Shown: piece after piece, positions 10,847 through 20,992 of the stretch
Layout: each line of letters begins with the position of its first letter
How positions within the stretch are numbered: position 1 is the first letter of the stretch
Assembly (NCBI GenBank): GCA_039621445.1
Contig: CP154957.1
Coordinates: 13,570,947 to 13,634,946, forward strand
Length of the DNA: 64,000 nucleotides
Direction: 5' to 3'
DNA from: Euglena gracilis
Taxonomy: Eukaryota; Euglenida; Euglenophyceae; Euglenales
Position numbers and translations under genes: made by a program
Notes under the pieces: generated by a model
Databases searched by the model: none
What the model saw: the letters and a program-made list of their open reading frames with translations, nothing else
What the model was told of the DNA's origin: nothing

Positions 10847-11299
10847 CAGGGGGGGGGAATGCAACTGGGCCCTTCAAATTATGCAAATCAAAAAAATGCA
10901 AAAAAAATGCAAAAAAAATGCAAAAAAATGCAAAAAAATGCAACTTGCATGAAAACCCTGAGAAAAAGCTGGAATATAACAGAGCTTTGCTGCCTAAGAC
11001 CAAAAAAAATTTACAGGGCAAAATATTTTATGCAAAAAAAATGCAAACAAAATGCAAAAAAATCCATACATATGGCAACCAACAACAAAAATTTTTTCCA
11101 GGGCAAAATATTTTATGTAGAAAATGCAAAAAATATGCAAAAAAAATCAAACATATGGCAACCAACTACAAAAATTTTTTCCGGGGAAAATATTTTATGC
11201 AAAAAAAATGCAAAAAAATGCAAAAAAATGCAAATTTCGGGAAAAGCCGATTATGCAAAAAAAATGCAAATTATGCAAGTTGCATTTCCCCCCCCCCTG
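10847..11299. mobile_element. CAGGG-type TIR element with ATGCAAAAA repeats
   Basis: The left end is CAGGGGGGGGGAATGCAACT and the right end is AGTTGCATTTCCCC...CCCTG. ggtccag (7 bp) lies immediately outside both ends (10840-10846, 11300-11306). The interior is dominated by ATGCAAAAAAA units reading the same way throughout. Three larger imperfect units contain ACATATGGCAACCAAC and GGCAAAATATTTTATGC. No coding capacity. Confidence 0.75.
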
Positions 11300-12096
11300 G
11301 GTCCAGCCAGGGGGTGGGTGGGTGGGTCCGGATCCGCCTCTGCCCTGCCCTGTGTCCTGGGAGGGGGGGGGGGGGCTCGGACGGGACCATAAATTCACTT
11401 AGTGGCCACAAGGGGGGGGGGGGGGCACTTTTTCCCAGTGCAAACCCACTCACCCACTTTTTTTCGAAAACCCACCCACCCACCCAAAATCCGGCCAAAA
11501 ACGGCCGAAAACGCCGGGGAAAAAATTTCCGGCCCGGCACTCGGCCGGGCCAAAATCTGACCCATAGCACCCCACCCACCAGGGGGGGGGGGGGTCCAGA
11601 GGCCCCAACCCACCCACCCACTCTCGAACCCCCCCCTCCCGGTGGGGCCAAATGAAACTATGGCTGGGCCCACCCACCAACCCACCCACCCCCCCGGGGC
11701 ACGAAACTTAAAAAAAAAATCCTCTGCGCATCCTGCCAGGATGATAGAGGGAGGACAGAGACAGGATGTCTGGACCAAACTTATTTTCAGTGGATCGGGG
11801 GGGGGGGGGTCAGCAGCCTGGCTTATTTTTTTTTAAAAAAAGTGATGACTGGCTGGACCCCCTCCCCCCGGGGGCAGGGTCCTCTCCGGCTTAAAAGAAC
11901 CGCTGCCCCGAAAGTCAAAAATCTGTTACTGTCCAGCTGCCCAACGGGCGGTTGGAAAACAATTAAAACGCATCGATGGGGGGTCAAGGCTGGAAAAAGG
12001 CTGCTGGCTGGCTGGACCCCACCCCTGGGGGATGGGGTGCCCTCCAGTTGAAGCGACGCCCTGCTTCCAATCAAACACTGACAATACAATGACAAA
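11300..12096. other. Repeat-rich sequence with GGCTGGACCCC phrases
   Basis: Runs of (CCCA)n and (TGGG)n, with blocks built on CTGCTGGCTGGACCCC. These phrases recur at 8660-8760, 9610-9650, 10140-10210, 52690-52730, 58010-58310 and 59830, so they mark another dispersed family. I could not define its ends. Confidence 0.4.
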
Positions 12097-12221
12097 ATGA
12101 CGAAACTTTCAACAAATTGCCGAAATTTCAAATTGCTAAAGAAACAAGTATCGTCCAAAGTATCTGGTAGTGTCAAAGACTTCCTAACCGAAAGCCAAAC
12201 TTTTTGCGCACAGATCACAAG
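12097..12221 (+). CDS. Possible first exon of an unknown gene
   Basis: An ATG frame of 41 codons, MTKLSTNCRNFKLLKKQVSS followed by KVSGSVKDFLTESQTFCAQI, runs into a textbook donor, ACAAG|GTAAGA. The donor is the best consensus site in this part of the window and the sequence is not obviously repetitive. I found no matching downstream exon before 14 kb and recognise no family. A chance frame next to a chance donor is possible. Confidence 0.28.
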
Positions 12222-14976
12222 GTAAGAGCACCTGCGACAACAGATCCTGGAACTCTTGATGAGCACTCCTGCAATGAAAATGGAAAAAAACTTCGGGAGG
12301 GTCTTTGTGGGGGGGGGGCTTCCACTGAGGAGGTAGGAGGTCACTTGACAGAACCCCATTCAACAATCAGCAAGAGGGAACAATTTGACCTCCTGGGGGA
12401 CCAGGGATGCGGATGCAGGTGTCCTTCCATCGAAGGTTCATCCCCCCTTTGAAATGGGGGCATGGACGTATTGCTGGAAACCGGGGCCAGAAAACTAGAA
12501 AATGGTTTAGAACGACCTAGCTGGTTTATATGTGACCTTCGTAAAATAAAAACCGGGAACTGGGGTGGGTCAAACGCTGCTTGGTTCAGGTAGGAATCCA
12601 CTCAGGCCAAACCATACCATACTGCTTGCTGACCCTGGGGAGGGGTCATTCTCCACTTTCAAGATAACCAATCAATTCTGGTTATCTGAACAGTGGACAC
12701 GAAAAAAAGCATCATGAGTGCGGGGGAGAGGGTCCAACCAAGCACAGACACTTGGTGCTGTTGTTATTTATTATACACTTGGCGCTCCTGATATTATTTT
12801 TGGTGCTCTGGAATTTTCATTTAAATATCAATCCGTCAGCTGTAACGTGTATGTGTAGGTGAGTCCAAATGAGTCCCAGATAAAGAAGGTCTGGTAACCC
12901 AAGCTACCATGTATTAATCACACTGACCGCGCGTTACATTGACCTTGGATCAAATCCCTCCAAATGATGTGGCTGGGACCCCATCTCCAGTGCTTAAAAA
13001 CTAACAAATGCCGACAGATGCCAACCAGGGTTTTAATTTAAAAAAAATTGGACCCCGGGGGGTGGGGGGGCAGAGTGGGTGGGTCTCCCGGACCCCCAGG
13101 GGGAGTTCTTTAGCACTTTGAACAGGCATTTTTTAAGTTTCAAATTGATGAAAAGAGGCAGTGATGTGTCAAAAGCTATTATGACAGAGGCTTGACAGAT
13201 AAGGAAAAAAAAACATGAAACAGGGGTGGATTTGGGGTCTCAAGAGGCGATTGCAATTATTTTGTTGGCCTGGCTGTCTGACTGGGAGGAAACATAATTT
13301 CTGAGTAAAAAACCCAAATAGGGAAAAAGACTCAGGGGTCAGAACCCCTGGAGGGGGGAGTCAGGCCTCTCCACCAGAACAAAAAATCTTCCGGAACAAA
13401 AAAAATTACAAAAAAGTTTCTGGTGCAAAGCAGCAAAAAAAAATTTGGGGGCTTAAAATATGCCAACTGCTGAACACTTAGAGGTTTCCCTGCATGAAGG
13501 AAACATGATTTGATCATGCTCATCAGGCTGGGTATTGTGAGTGGTTTTGCAACAGGGGGGTCCAGCCCCCCCCCCCCCCTGGAGTGAGCTTAGTTTTCTC
13601 GTTATGTAGGCAGCATGTGTGGTTTTTTAAAAAAAGATACCCCACCCCCTTGCCCACCGACTAGTTTCCAAACCCCGGCCAGACAGGGGGGGGGTACACC
13701 GCCCCTTACGTGCCACCCCCAACCAGGGGCGCAACACAACAATCATCGCATGGCTTCGGAGGAAAGGACCTTCTTGTGAAGCGCCGTAGTCCAGCCCAAA
13801 GGATCAAAGGAATTGCACACACCATACCTGCAAAAAACGACCCAAAAAGATATAAAAAAAACAATTATAAAAAGAAAAACAATAAAAATTCTTCTTGAGG
13901 GTGCCAAGATTTTGGCCCAAAGCCCAGAATTTTTTGAAGGAAACATCAAACCATGGTGGCAGACAAATTCCACGACAGGGATCTGCTTATGGGTCAATTG
14001 TAGCATGCGGAAAAATTGAGGAAAGAGAAAAAAATGCATAAAATTTGGGGGAATTGCAGATTTGCAGAAAAATTGCAGGAAAATTGGGGTGATCAATTCT
14101 CCCCCCTTGGCTGATTCACAGAAATTTCAGAATTGATGGGGTCTCACCTGTTTGTCTGTGTACATGGAGGTACGTGGAGGAGCTTTTTTCCTCTTTTTTC
14201 GGCATGAAGCGATGGGGTTTTTTTTTGGACCCCAAAATTGACCTCCCCCAAAAGTGGGTCCCCGAGCCCCCCCCCCCGCCCCCCCCAGGGGATGGGTGGA
14301 TGGGTCTGGAGGGTCCTTAAAAAACCTCTGGTTGATTTCTGGGTATTGTTGTTGTGGAATTTCCCAAGAAACCAGACACACATATTGAAACAATTGTGGA
14401 GGTCTCAGGGCCAGAGGTGGGAAAACAGGTCCAGCCAGAAGAAGGGATAAAAGGCACCAAACAAACAGCCACAGTACACACAGGGAGGGGGTTTGGAAGG
14501 AACCCCCCCAGGTCACGAAACTCACCCTCATCTCCCCCCCCAAAGTTGCCATGGTGGCCACTCTACTCTGTAAACCAAAATTTGGCAAAAAATTGGCCAT
14601 ACTTTGGGGGGGATTTCTTTGAGGGGGGTTGAGGGGGAAAAAAATATCTGGACTCGACTGACATGGTGAAACAAATCTCAACATTTCAAAATTTCAATCC
14701 CCGAAATTATCCAAGAATAAGAATGGCTTGTCCAGAGAAAGCAATTTCAAATTTCAAACTCCAAGCATGTTGGGTGACGACCCAAAAAACCATAAAAAAA
14801 ACTGGGAAAAGGGCATTTTTGATCAATAGTGTAGCAGACCTGATGTTCGTGTTGTTCATAATAAAAGACAAGCTCTGAAATTTATGGCCCGCACATTGCA
14901 GTGTGACAGCCACAGGGAGGGGGAACCGGTGGTTGCAACACAAGCAAACTTTTCTGCCGCCGTGGTCTCGTTGCAG
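12222..14976. other. Mostly unique-looking sequence, no gene recognised
   Basis: The lowest repeat density in the left half of the window. 13550-13740 has C-runs. 13980-14090 contains several GCAGAAAAATTG phrases. 14230-14300 has a C-run bounded by GGGTCC. No frame with clear protein character or recognisable motif. Confidence 0.35.
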
Positions 14977-15242
14977 AAAAAAAATTGCACTCCGCAAATT
15001 TGATTGCAAAATTGAACGGGATGGGGATGCGATGGTAGTTGCGGCACCTCTTTCAGAGTTGCCGGAGCCACCTGGTTTCAAAAAAAAAAAACTCCAAGGT
15101 GGTCACGGAGAAACAATTCATCTGGTTGCACTTCAACAAATTTGTTGTGGAAAACAATGAATCAAAAGAGATAGAATTGCGGCCCAACGAAATGAAGGTC
15201 AAGGAGCGAACAAAAATGCTGGTTCTGAAAAACACACACTGA
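14977..15242 (+). CDS. Possible terminal exon with a frame change in an A-run
   Basis: After the acceptor CTCGTTGCAG the frame reads KIALRKFDCKIERDGDAM, VVAAPLSELPEPPGFKKK up to a run of 12 A at about 15080-15091. A different frame then continues NSKVVTEKQFIWLHFNKFVV, ENNESKEIELRPNEMK and KERTKMLVLKNTH to a TGA at 15240-15242. Both halves look protein-like and basic/acidic in the manner of a real protein. The change may be a homopolymer length error, a pseudogene lesion, or coincidence. No family is recognised. Confidence 0.3.
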
Positions 15243-15282
15243 AAAACAAAAAAACCCACTGTGTGGCAAAACATTGTGGGAT

Positions 15283-15954
15283 CAGGCTTTTGCTTAAGGA
15301 CCCCGAGGGGGGGGGGTACTGGCTAGCCAATCGGCTAGACACTGGAAAAAATGGACTAGGACCCCCCTCCCCCGGGGGGGGGGCCGGACCCCCCCCACTG
15401 GAAATTTTCCTCCGGCGCTGCGTGCCAAGGTGGAAATGAGGTTTTTACCCCCCCTCCCCTAGTCGTACGACCGGGTTCCTGCAACCTGTGACCGGGGGGG
15501 GTGGTCATGACACCCCCATAACCTGCAACCTGTGACCGGGGGGTGGTCGTAAATGAGGTGGCGGTCATAGGTAAGGTGGTGTTAAATTTTTCGCAACCTG
15601 CAACCTGTGACCGGGGGGGGTGGTCATAACACCCCCACCACCTGCAACCTGTGACCGGGGGGTGGTCGTAAATGAGGGGTGGTCGTACGACTAGGGGAGG
15701 GGGGGGTAAGAGGTTTTTGGCTGATTTTGTTCCAAAAATTCCCAAAAATGGCCAAAAACGGGCATTTTTGGCCATTTTTGGGGGTCCGCACTTTGCTCCG
15801 GTCACTGGAAAAAAAATTCCACTAGCTAGCCCTGCTAGCAGACCCCCCCCCCACCCAGGAATCTAGAAATCCCACTAGCCAAATTTGGACTAGCTGCAGC
15901 CCAGCCCCCCCCCGGGGGGGGGGGGGGTACTGCAATCCCTTAAGCAAAAGCCTG
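15283..15954. mobile_element. CAGG-type TIR element carrying a nested MITE
   Basis: The left end is CAGGCTTTTGCTTAAGGA and the right end is the inverse, TCCCTTAAGCAAAAGCCTG. The 8-bp flanks are tgtgggat (15275-15282) and agtgggat (15955-15962), matching at 7 of 8 bases, as expected for a hAT-like insertion. Subterminal CTAGC-rich phrases (gctagccaatcggctag, ctagctagccctgctagc) occur at both ends. The 265-bp MITE at 15445-15709 sits inside. Confidence 0.7.
15445..15709. mobile_element. 265-bp MITE, copy 3 of 3, with target duplication
   Basis: The ends are TTACCCCCCC and GGGGGGTAA with the CTAGTCGTACGACC inverted blocks inside. gaggttt (extendable to gaggttttt because of the T-run) lies on both sides (15438-15444 and 15710-15716). 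This is the only copy of the three with an obvious duplication. It is nested inside the element at 15283-15954. Confidence 0.85.
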
Positions 15955-17287
15955 AGTGGGATTCACCCAGAACCAGAAAAAGAGGCAAACAAATTGCAAA
16001 GAACTAAATTGCAGAAAAATGCCAGAAAAATGGACCTGTCGCCCACCGGTGGACACCCAAAATATGACGGAAATAAAAAAAATAATGGAAACCCTCCAAT
16101 TTTACTCAATTAAGGGAGGGGTCGGACCCAACCTGAAAAAAGCCTAATCACCATTCACTTAATGGAGCCTTCCCATCCCAACTGCTGATTATCATGTCAC
16201 AGTAAAGTAGTCGGCGTCATAAATAGGCAAAAGCATCAAAAAAGGTTCAACACTCAAAATATGAAACAAAAATTCTTGTAGTGATTTGCTGGACATGTTC
16301 TCATCCAAAAAAATGAAAAAATCTTTTCACTAACTTAATGTGTAAAACCAACACTCCCAAATATATATATTTCCCCCCTCCAACCAGAATTTGACTCCAA
16401 ATGTCCCTTCAAATTTTTACCTCGCACATAACAAAATTTCTCCATTTGGCCATGACCTTGTGACTAATTGCTGGACATGTCTCCTTTGCCTCCAGCCTGC
16501 CATGAAAGTGCTGGTCAAAGTCTTTTCACAACTGCATTGACCACCCAGCCCCCAAATTTTTTTTAAAATTCCCCTTCCAAAGACCAGAATTTGACTGTCC
16601 AAATGATGTCCCTTCAAATTTTTAACTCGCACATAACAAAAATTTCTCCAAGTTTGGCCATGAACCTTAAAGTGACTAATTGCTGGCCACCATTGGTCAT
16701 TGCCTGGCGACCATTGGCGGCGTGTCAACAAGTCGGCCCCATCACCAACAATTCGACCACCCAGCCCCCAAATTTTTTTTTGAAAGATCACACAAATATG
16801 GCCCAAAACCGACCCAGATTACCTCAAAGACCCTCATTCGGGAGTCAACACAAGAAAAATTCGGGGTAAAACCTGCCGATTTGGGCTGATTCTACCCATA
16901 AGCTGCCCCCAATAAGCATCATAGTTATTGAGGTGTAAGCTGCGTTCTGAACACAGGTTGCACCGCAACAGCTGATTGGGGGCAGTTTACTAAAACCCCC
17001 TTTTAGAGGCACAAGTTATACTGCAGAAACTGTGTTTTAGAAGCTTTTAGTTTTGGGTGCCCTCATAGTGCTTAGCATTCAGGTGGCTTAGGCTTTGAGC
17101 CAAACTTAAACTGCCAAATTTGGTTCGCTGTTTACCTGTTTGCCACAAAAACACCATGTCCAGACTTTGCCCAGACGGTTTTCCCAAATGCTACTGATTG
17201 ATGTCTGCCAAAATTAGTCTACCAAAGGATTTTGTTACCATCCCCACCCCATTCAATGAAATTCTTGCCCCCCCCCCCAAATTTGTC
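15955..17287. other. Intergenic sequence with a twofold tandem duplication
   Basis: Around 16385-16575 and 16584-16790 the same block of about 200 bp occurs twice in direct orientation: CCAGAATTTGACT..., CTTCAAATTTTTA-CTCGCACATAAC, TTTCTCCA...TTTGGCCATGA, and ACCACCCAGCCCCCAAATTT. The remainder shows no gene. Confidence 0.5.
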
Positions 17288-17361
17288 GGTACTTGTCTGT
17301 TAGTCGATCCACGGCAGTGCATCAAATCTGTTAGTCGATCCACACATAACGTGCCCATTGT

Positions 17362-17470
17362 GGTTAGGGTTAGGGTTAGTGTTCGGGCTTGGGTTAGGGT
17401 TAGGTTAGGGTTAGGGTTAGGGTTAACCAAACCCTAATCCTAACCCTCACCCTAACCCTAACCCTAACCG
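17362..17470. repeat. Head-to-head telomere-like array 1
   Basis: TTAGGG-type units on the left meet CCCTAA-type units on the right at a GGTTAACC centre. Some units are degenerate (GTTCGGGCTT, CCCTCACC). Confidence 0.9.
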
Positions 17471-17537
17471 TGTCTTCTGACCCTGTTTTGTGCTTTGACC
17501 CAAAGCAGCCAAAACAGGGTCAGGGTCAGGGTCAGAT

Positions 17538-17612
17538 ACGGTTAGGTTAGGGTTAGGGTTAGGGTTTGGGTTAACCTAACCCTAACCCTAACCCTAACCC
17601 AAACCCTAACCG
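17538..17612. repeat. Head-to-head telomere-like array 2
   Basis: (TTAGGG)n then GGGTTAACC then (CCCTAA)n, flanked by TACGG and CCGTACCTTCTGACC. It has the same plan as arrays 1 and 3. Confidence 0.9.
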
Positions 17613-17955
17613 TACCTTCTGACCCTGTTTTGTGCTTTCCCTTTCCATCAGTGACCCAAAATACCACTTCCCCCCCCTTAATTAAACCCCCCCTTTTGGT
17701 CAATTAGGTGGGGGGGTTCAATTAGGGGTGGGGGGGTACCGTCAATTAGGTGGTGCTTCAGCACGGAATCCCCCCCGGGCAGTCAATTAGGGGGGGGGGG
17801 GGTTGAAAAAATTTTCCCCGGGGCGTTTGGTCAATTAGGGGGGGGTTGATATAAGGACAGGTGGGGGGGGGTGGTCCGGACCCCCCCCCCCCTGCGGGCC
17901 AGGAGGGGGGGGGTGGGGGGGGACACCCCCCACCTAAACCATGTACGCCCTCCTT

Positions 17956-18531
17956 CAGGGTTTACCACCGGTTCGTGCTAGGAAGCGTGAAATCCGGTTC
18001 GTGATTGTTCGTGATTGTTCGTGATTGTTCGTGATTGTTCGTGATTGTTCGTGCTTCCAAAAAACCCCCCGGTTTTACGTTTTCCTTGGCGAAATAGGTG
18101 ATTTGTCTTGGACTTTGGCTTCTTGTGGCTCTTTTAATCTAAATATTCAGGTCAACGGGGAAAGAATTGTTTATCCATGGGGAAAGAAATTGTTTATCTA
18201 CCCCCAATAAACAACTTGCTGATAATATGGCAAATCCAAAAATGGAGGACAAGTCTCTATGACGACCCACAAGACGGTTCCTAGAGGCTGCACGCTTTTG
18301 AGGAGTCATTTTGCCATCTCTCTTCCATGATCTTCTCTCTTTGGGTGATTGAACAAACCTTTGAACAATGTCATTCTCAGAAGAAGACATTTCTTCAAAG
18401 GTGACGAAAAAATCCGGTTCGTGATTGTTCGTGATTGTTCGTGATTGTTCGTGATTTTGCCAAAATCCCAAGTTCGTGCTGGTTCGTGATTGTTCGTGTT
18501 TGTTCGTGGCACGAACCGGTGAAAAACCCTG
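17956..18531. mobile_element. CAGGG-type TIR element with TTCGTGATTG repeats and a proven empty site
   Basis: The left end is CAGGGTTTACCACCGGTTCG and the right end, inverted, is CAGGGTTTTTCACCGGTTCG. cctcctt (7 bp) flanks both ends (17949-17955, 18532-18538). The uninterrupted sequence gccctccttatatc occurs at 3642-3655 in the sister copy of the host element, confirming the insertion boundaries. Inside each end is an array of TTCGTGATTG units, both reading in the same direction (about 17996-18050 and 18416-18510). No transposase. Confidence 0.85.
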
Positions 18532-18576
18532 CCTCCTTATATCAAACCCTGGGGGGTGGTAGGCCAAAACAGGGTC

Positions 18577-18640
18577 AGAAGATACGGTTTGGGTTTGGGT
18601 TAGGGTTAGGGTTAACCTAACCCTAACCCTAACCCTACCC
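18577..18640. repeat. Head-to-head telomere-like array 3
   Basis: TTTGGG/TTAGGG units joined through GGTTAACC to CCCTAA units, flanked by GATACGG and CCGTATCTTCTGACC. Confidence 0.9.
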
Positions 18641-19775
18641 GTATCTTCTGACCCTGTTTTGTGCTTTCCCTGTCCATCGGTGACCCAAAGTAGGCCAAAA
18701 ATAGGTGTGGATCGACCTGTTTTGCAGTGGATCGACTAACAGACAAGCACCAATTTGTCTGGGACACAGTTTTTGAAACTGTTTCTAGGGGGCTCCGGCT
18801 TCACACCCGAACCGGCTTCTGAGGAATCACGGCCAATTTCGCCGCAAATACCCATGTTTGGGACAGTTTTGGGCGACGTTGGTCCAAATTGTTTGCCGCC
18901 GTTCGAAATTGGTGGATTCCACGATTCTGATGCCATGTTACCCATCAATCGAAAGCCCTTCTCAAGGGCTTTTGACAGATGGCCACAGAATTCAACCTTA
19001 ATGCACACAGCGCCTACTTTCAGCGATCGTGTATTCCGAAATTTGACATCTTAATTTTGTCAAATCCCACAGCTCACGTGCCACATTGATACGAAAACTG
19101 TGTCCAGAACGCCGGTTCGGCCCGCGGAACTGTGTTCCAGATCGGCGATCGCATGTTCCGACCATTTTCGCAAATTCCAAAATCCACTGTTCACCTGTCA
19201 TGTTGCCCCTTGATTGAAAGCTCTTCTCAGGGGCTTTCTGCAGATGGCCTTAGATTTCAGCCTTGCTGCATGGTATTCTATTTCAGAAATTTCCCAAATT
19301 TGGCCAAATGGAAATCATTGCACTACTTAAAATACCCTAATTTCTGGTTAAATACCCCTCGGGGACCCGAAATAAAAAGTGCGAAAAAGTGTCCAAAATG
19401 GTTTGTTGACATGTGGGGCCCCGGTCGGAAAATCGCGGGTGACCAAATTGCGGGTCGGCCCGACCATGGTCGGCCCGACCACCTGGTCGGCCCGACCATG
19501 GTCGGCCCGACCAGGTCGGCCCGACCTGTGTGGGTCGGGCCGACCTGGTTGGTAGGAAACGCAATTATCCGCACTACCCCCCCCTTTTTTGAAATTTAAG
19601 CCCCCCCCCCCTGAAAAAAACTTATGTCCAAATCACCCCAAAACCAGTCAAAACCCACTTAAATGGCTCCAAAACCCCCCAATCGGGGGTGAATATGCCA
19701 AAACTTGGGGGGGAAATGCCCATTTTGGGCCACTTTTGGGGAAAACATTGTCTTTGCACATACCTGCAAACTGGG

Positions 19776-19990
19776 TCAGGGTCAGGGTTGGGGTTAGGGT
19801 TTGGGTCAGGGTTCGGATTAGGGTTTGGTATAGGGTCAGCGTCAGGGTTTCGGGTTAGCGTTGGGGTTAGGGTTCAGGTTACGTTTAAGGTTAGGTTTTG
19901 GTTTAGGGTTAGGGTTCGGGTTACGTTCAAGGTTAGGGTTAGGTTTAGGGTTTCGGTTTAGGGTTGGGGTTAGGCTTCGGGTTAGACGAC
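19776..19990. repeat. Degenerate telomere-like array
   Basis: About 200 bp of GGGTTAGGGT, GGGTCAGGGT, GGGTTTGGGT and GGGTTCGGGT variants in one orientation, inside Mutator-like element 1. It is more diverged than the arrays at 17.4-18.6 kb. Confidence 0.85.
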
Positions 19991-20018
19991 CAAGGGTTAG
20001 ACGGCCATCCGACACTCG

Positions 20019-20992
20019 GTGTCTGATTGCGCATGCTCACAAAACGGTCCCCCCCCCCCCGCTAGACGACCAAGGGCGCCGAAGGCGCCCTCCGACAATG
20101 GGTGTCTGATTGCGCATGCACACAAACCGGTCCGGCAGCAAAGGGATTTTGTTATTGGGGGGCGGGGGGGTGCGGGGGGGGCGGCAGCCCCCCCCGCCCC
20201 CCCCCCCCTGTGGACTACCAAGGGCGCCGAAGGGGCCCTCCGTCAATTGCTGGCTGATTGCGCATGCTCACAAAACCGGTCCGGCAGCAAAGGGATTTTG
20301 TTATTGGGGGGGGGGGGGGGTGCGGGGGGGGCGGCAGCCCCCCCCCCCCCCCGCTAGACGACCAAGGGCGCCGAAGGCGCCCTCCGACAGTGGGTGTCAG
20401 ATTGCGCATGCTCACAAAACGGTCCGGCAGCAAAGGGATTTTGTTATTGGGGGGCGGGGGGGGGGTGCGGGGGGGGGGCGGCAGCCCCCCCCCCACCCCG
20501 CTAGACGACCAAGGGCGCCGAAGGCGCCCTCCGACAGTGGGTGTCTGATTGCGCATGCTCACAAAACGGTCCGGCAGCACAGGGGTTTTGTTATGGGGGG
20601 GGGGGGGGGGGTGCGGGGGGGGGGCGGCAGCCCCCCCCCCCGCTAGACGACCAAGGCTGATTGCGCATGCACACAAAACGGTCCGGCAGCAAAGGGATTT
20701 TGTTATTGGGGGGCGGGGGGGGTGCGGGGGTGGCGGCAGCCCCCCCCCGCTAGACGACCAAGGGCGCCGAAGGCGCCCTCCGACAGTGGGTGTCTGATTG
20801 CGCATGCACACAAAACGGTCCGGCAGCAAAGGGATTTTGTTATTGGGGGGCGGGGGGGGTGCGGGGGGGGCGGCAGCCCCCCCGCCCCCCCCCGCTAGAC
20901 GACCAAGGGCGCCGAAGGCGCCCTCCGACAGTGGTTGTCTGATTGCGCATGCTCACAAAACGGTCCGGCAGCAAAGGGATTTTGTTGCCCCC
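20019..20992. repeat. Tandem array of about 145-bp units, GGGATTTTGTTATT core
   Basis: Seven to eight units, one shortened (about 20660). Each unit contains TGATTGCGCATGCTCACAAA, CGGTCCGGCAGCAAAGGGAT, TTTTGTTATTGGGG, a G-run, GCGGCAGCCCCCC, GCTAGACGACCAAGGGCGCC and GAAGGCGCCCTCCGACA. The GGCGCCGAAGGCGCC segment is a hairpin with a GAA loop. Related units fill Mutator-like elements 2 and 4. Confidence 0.92.

Larger units (their letters stand above)
17288..18751. mobile_element. TIR element carrying telomere-like repeats (8-bp target duplication)
   Basis: The left end is GGTACTTGTCTGTTAGTCG and the right end, read inverted, is GGTGCTTGTCTGTTAGTCG; the 25-bp TIRs match at 24 positions. aatttgtc flanks both ends (17280-17287, 18752-18759). 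The interior contains three arrays in which TTAGGG units run into CCCTAA units, and a conserved flank TTCTGACCCTGTTTTGTGCTT. Nested inside is a CAGGGTT-type element (about 17840-18551), which contains another CAGGG element (17956-18531). TIRs starting GG with an 8-bp duplication do not settle the superfamily. No transposase is visible. Confidence 0.8.

Noticed and set aside
17362-18640. Ancient chromosome end-to-end fusion at the head-to-head telomere repeats
   Set aside because: Three separate junctions with the same flanks lie within one TIR element that has an exact 8-bp target duplication; a fusion would leave one junction.
20019-20992. CRISPR array or coding repeat protein
   Set aside because: Units are about 145 bp without variable spacers of constant size, and the glycine/proline frames come from G- and C-runs. 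The genome is eukaryotic.
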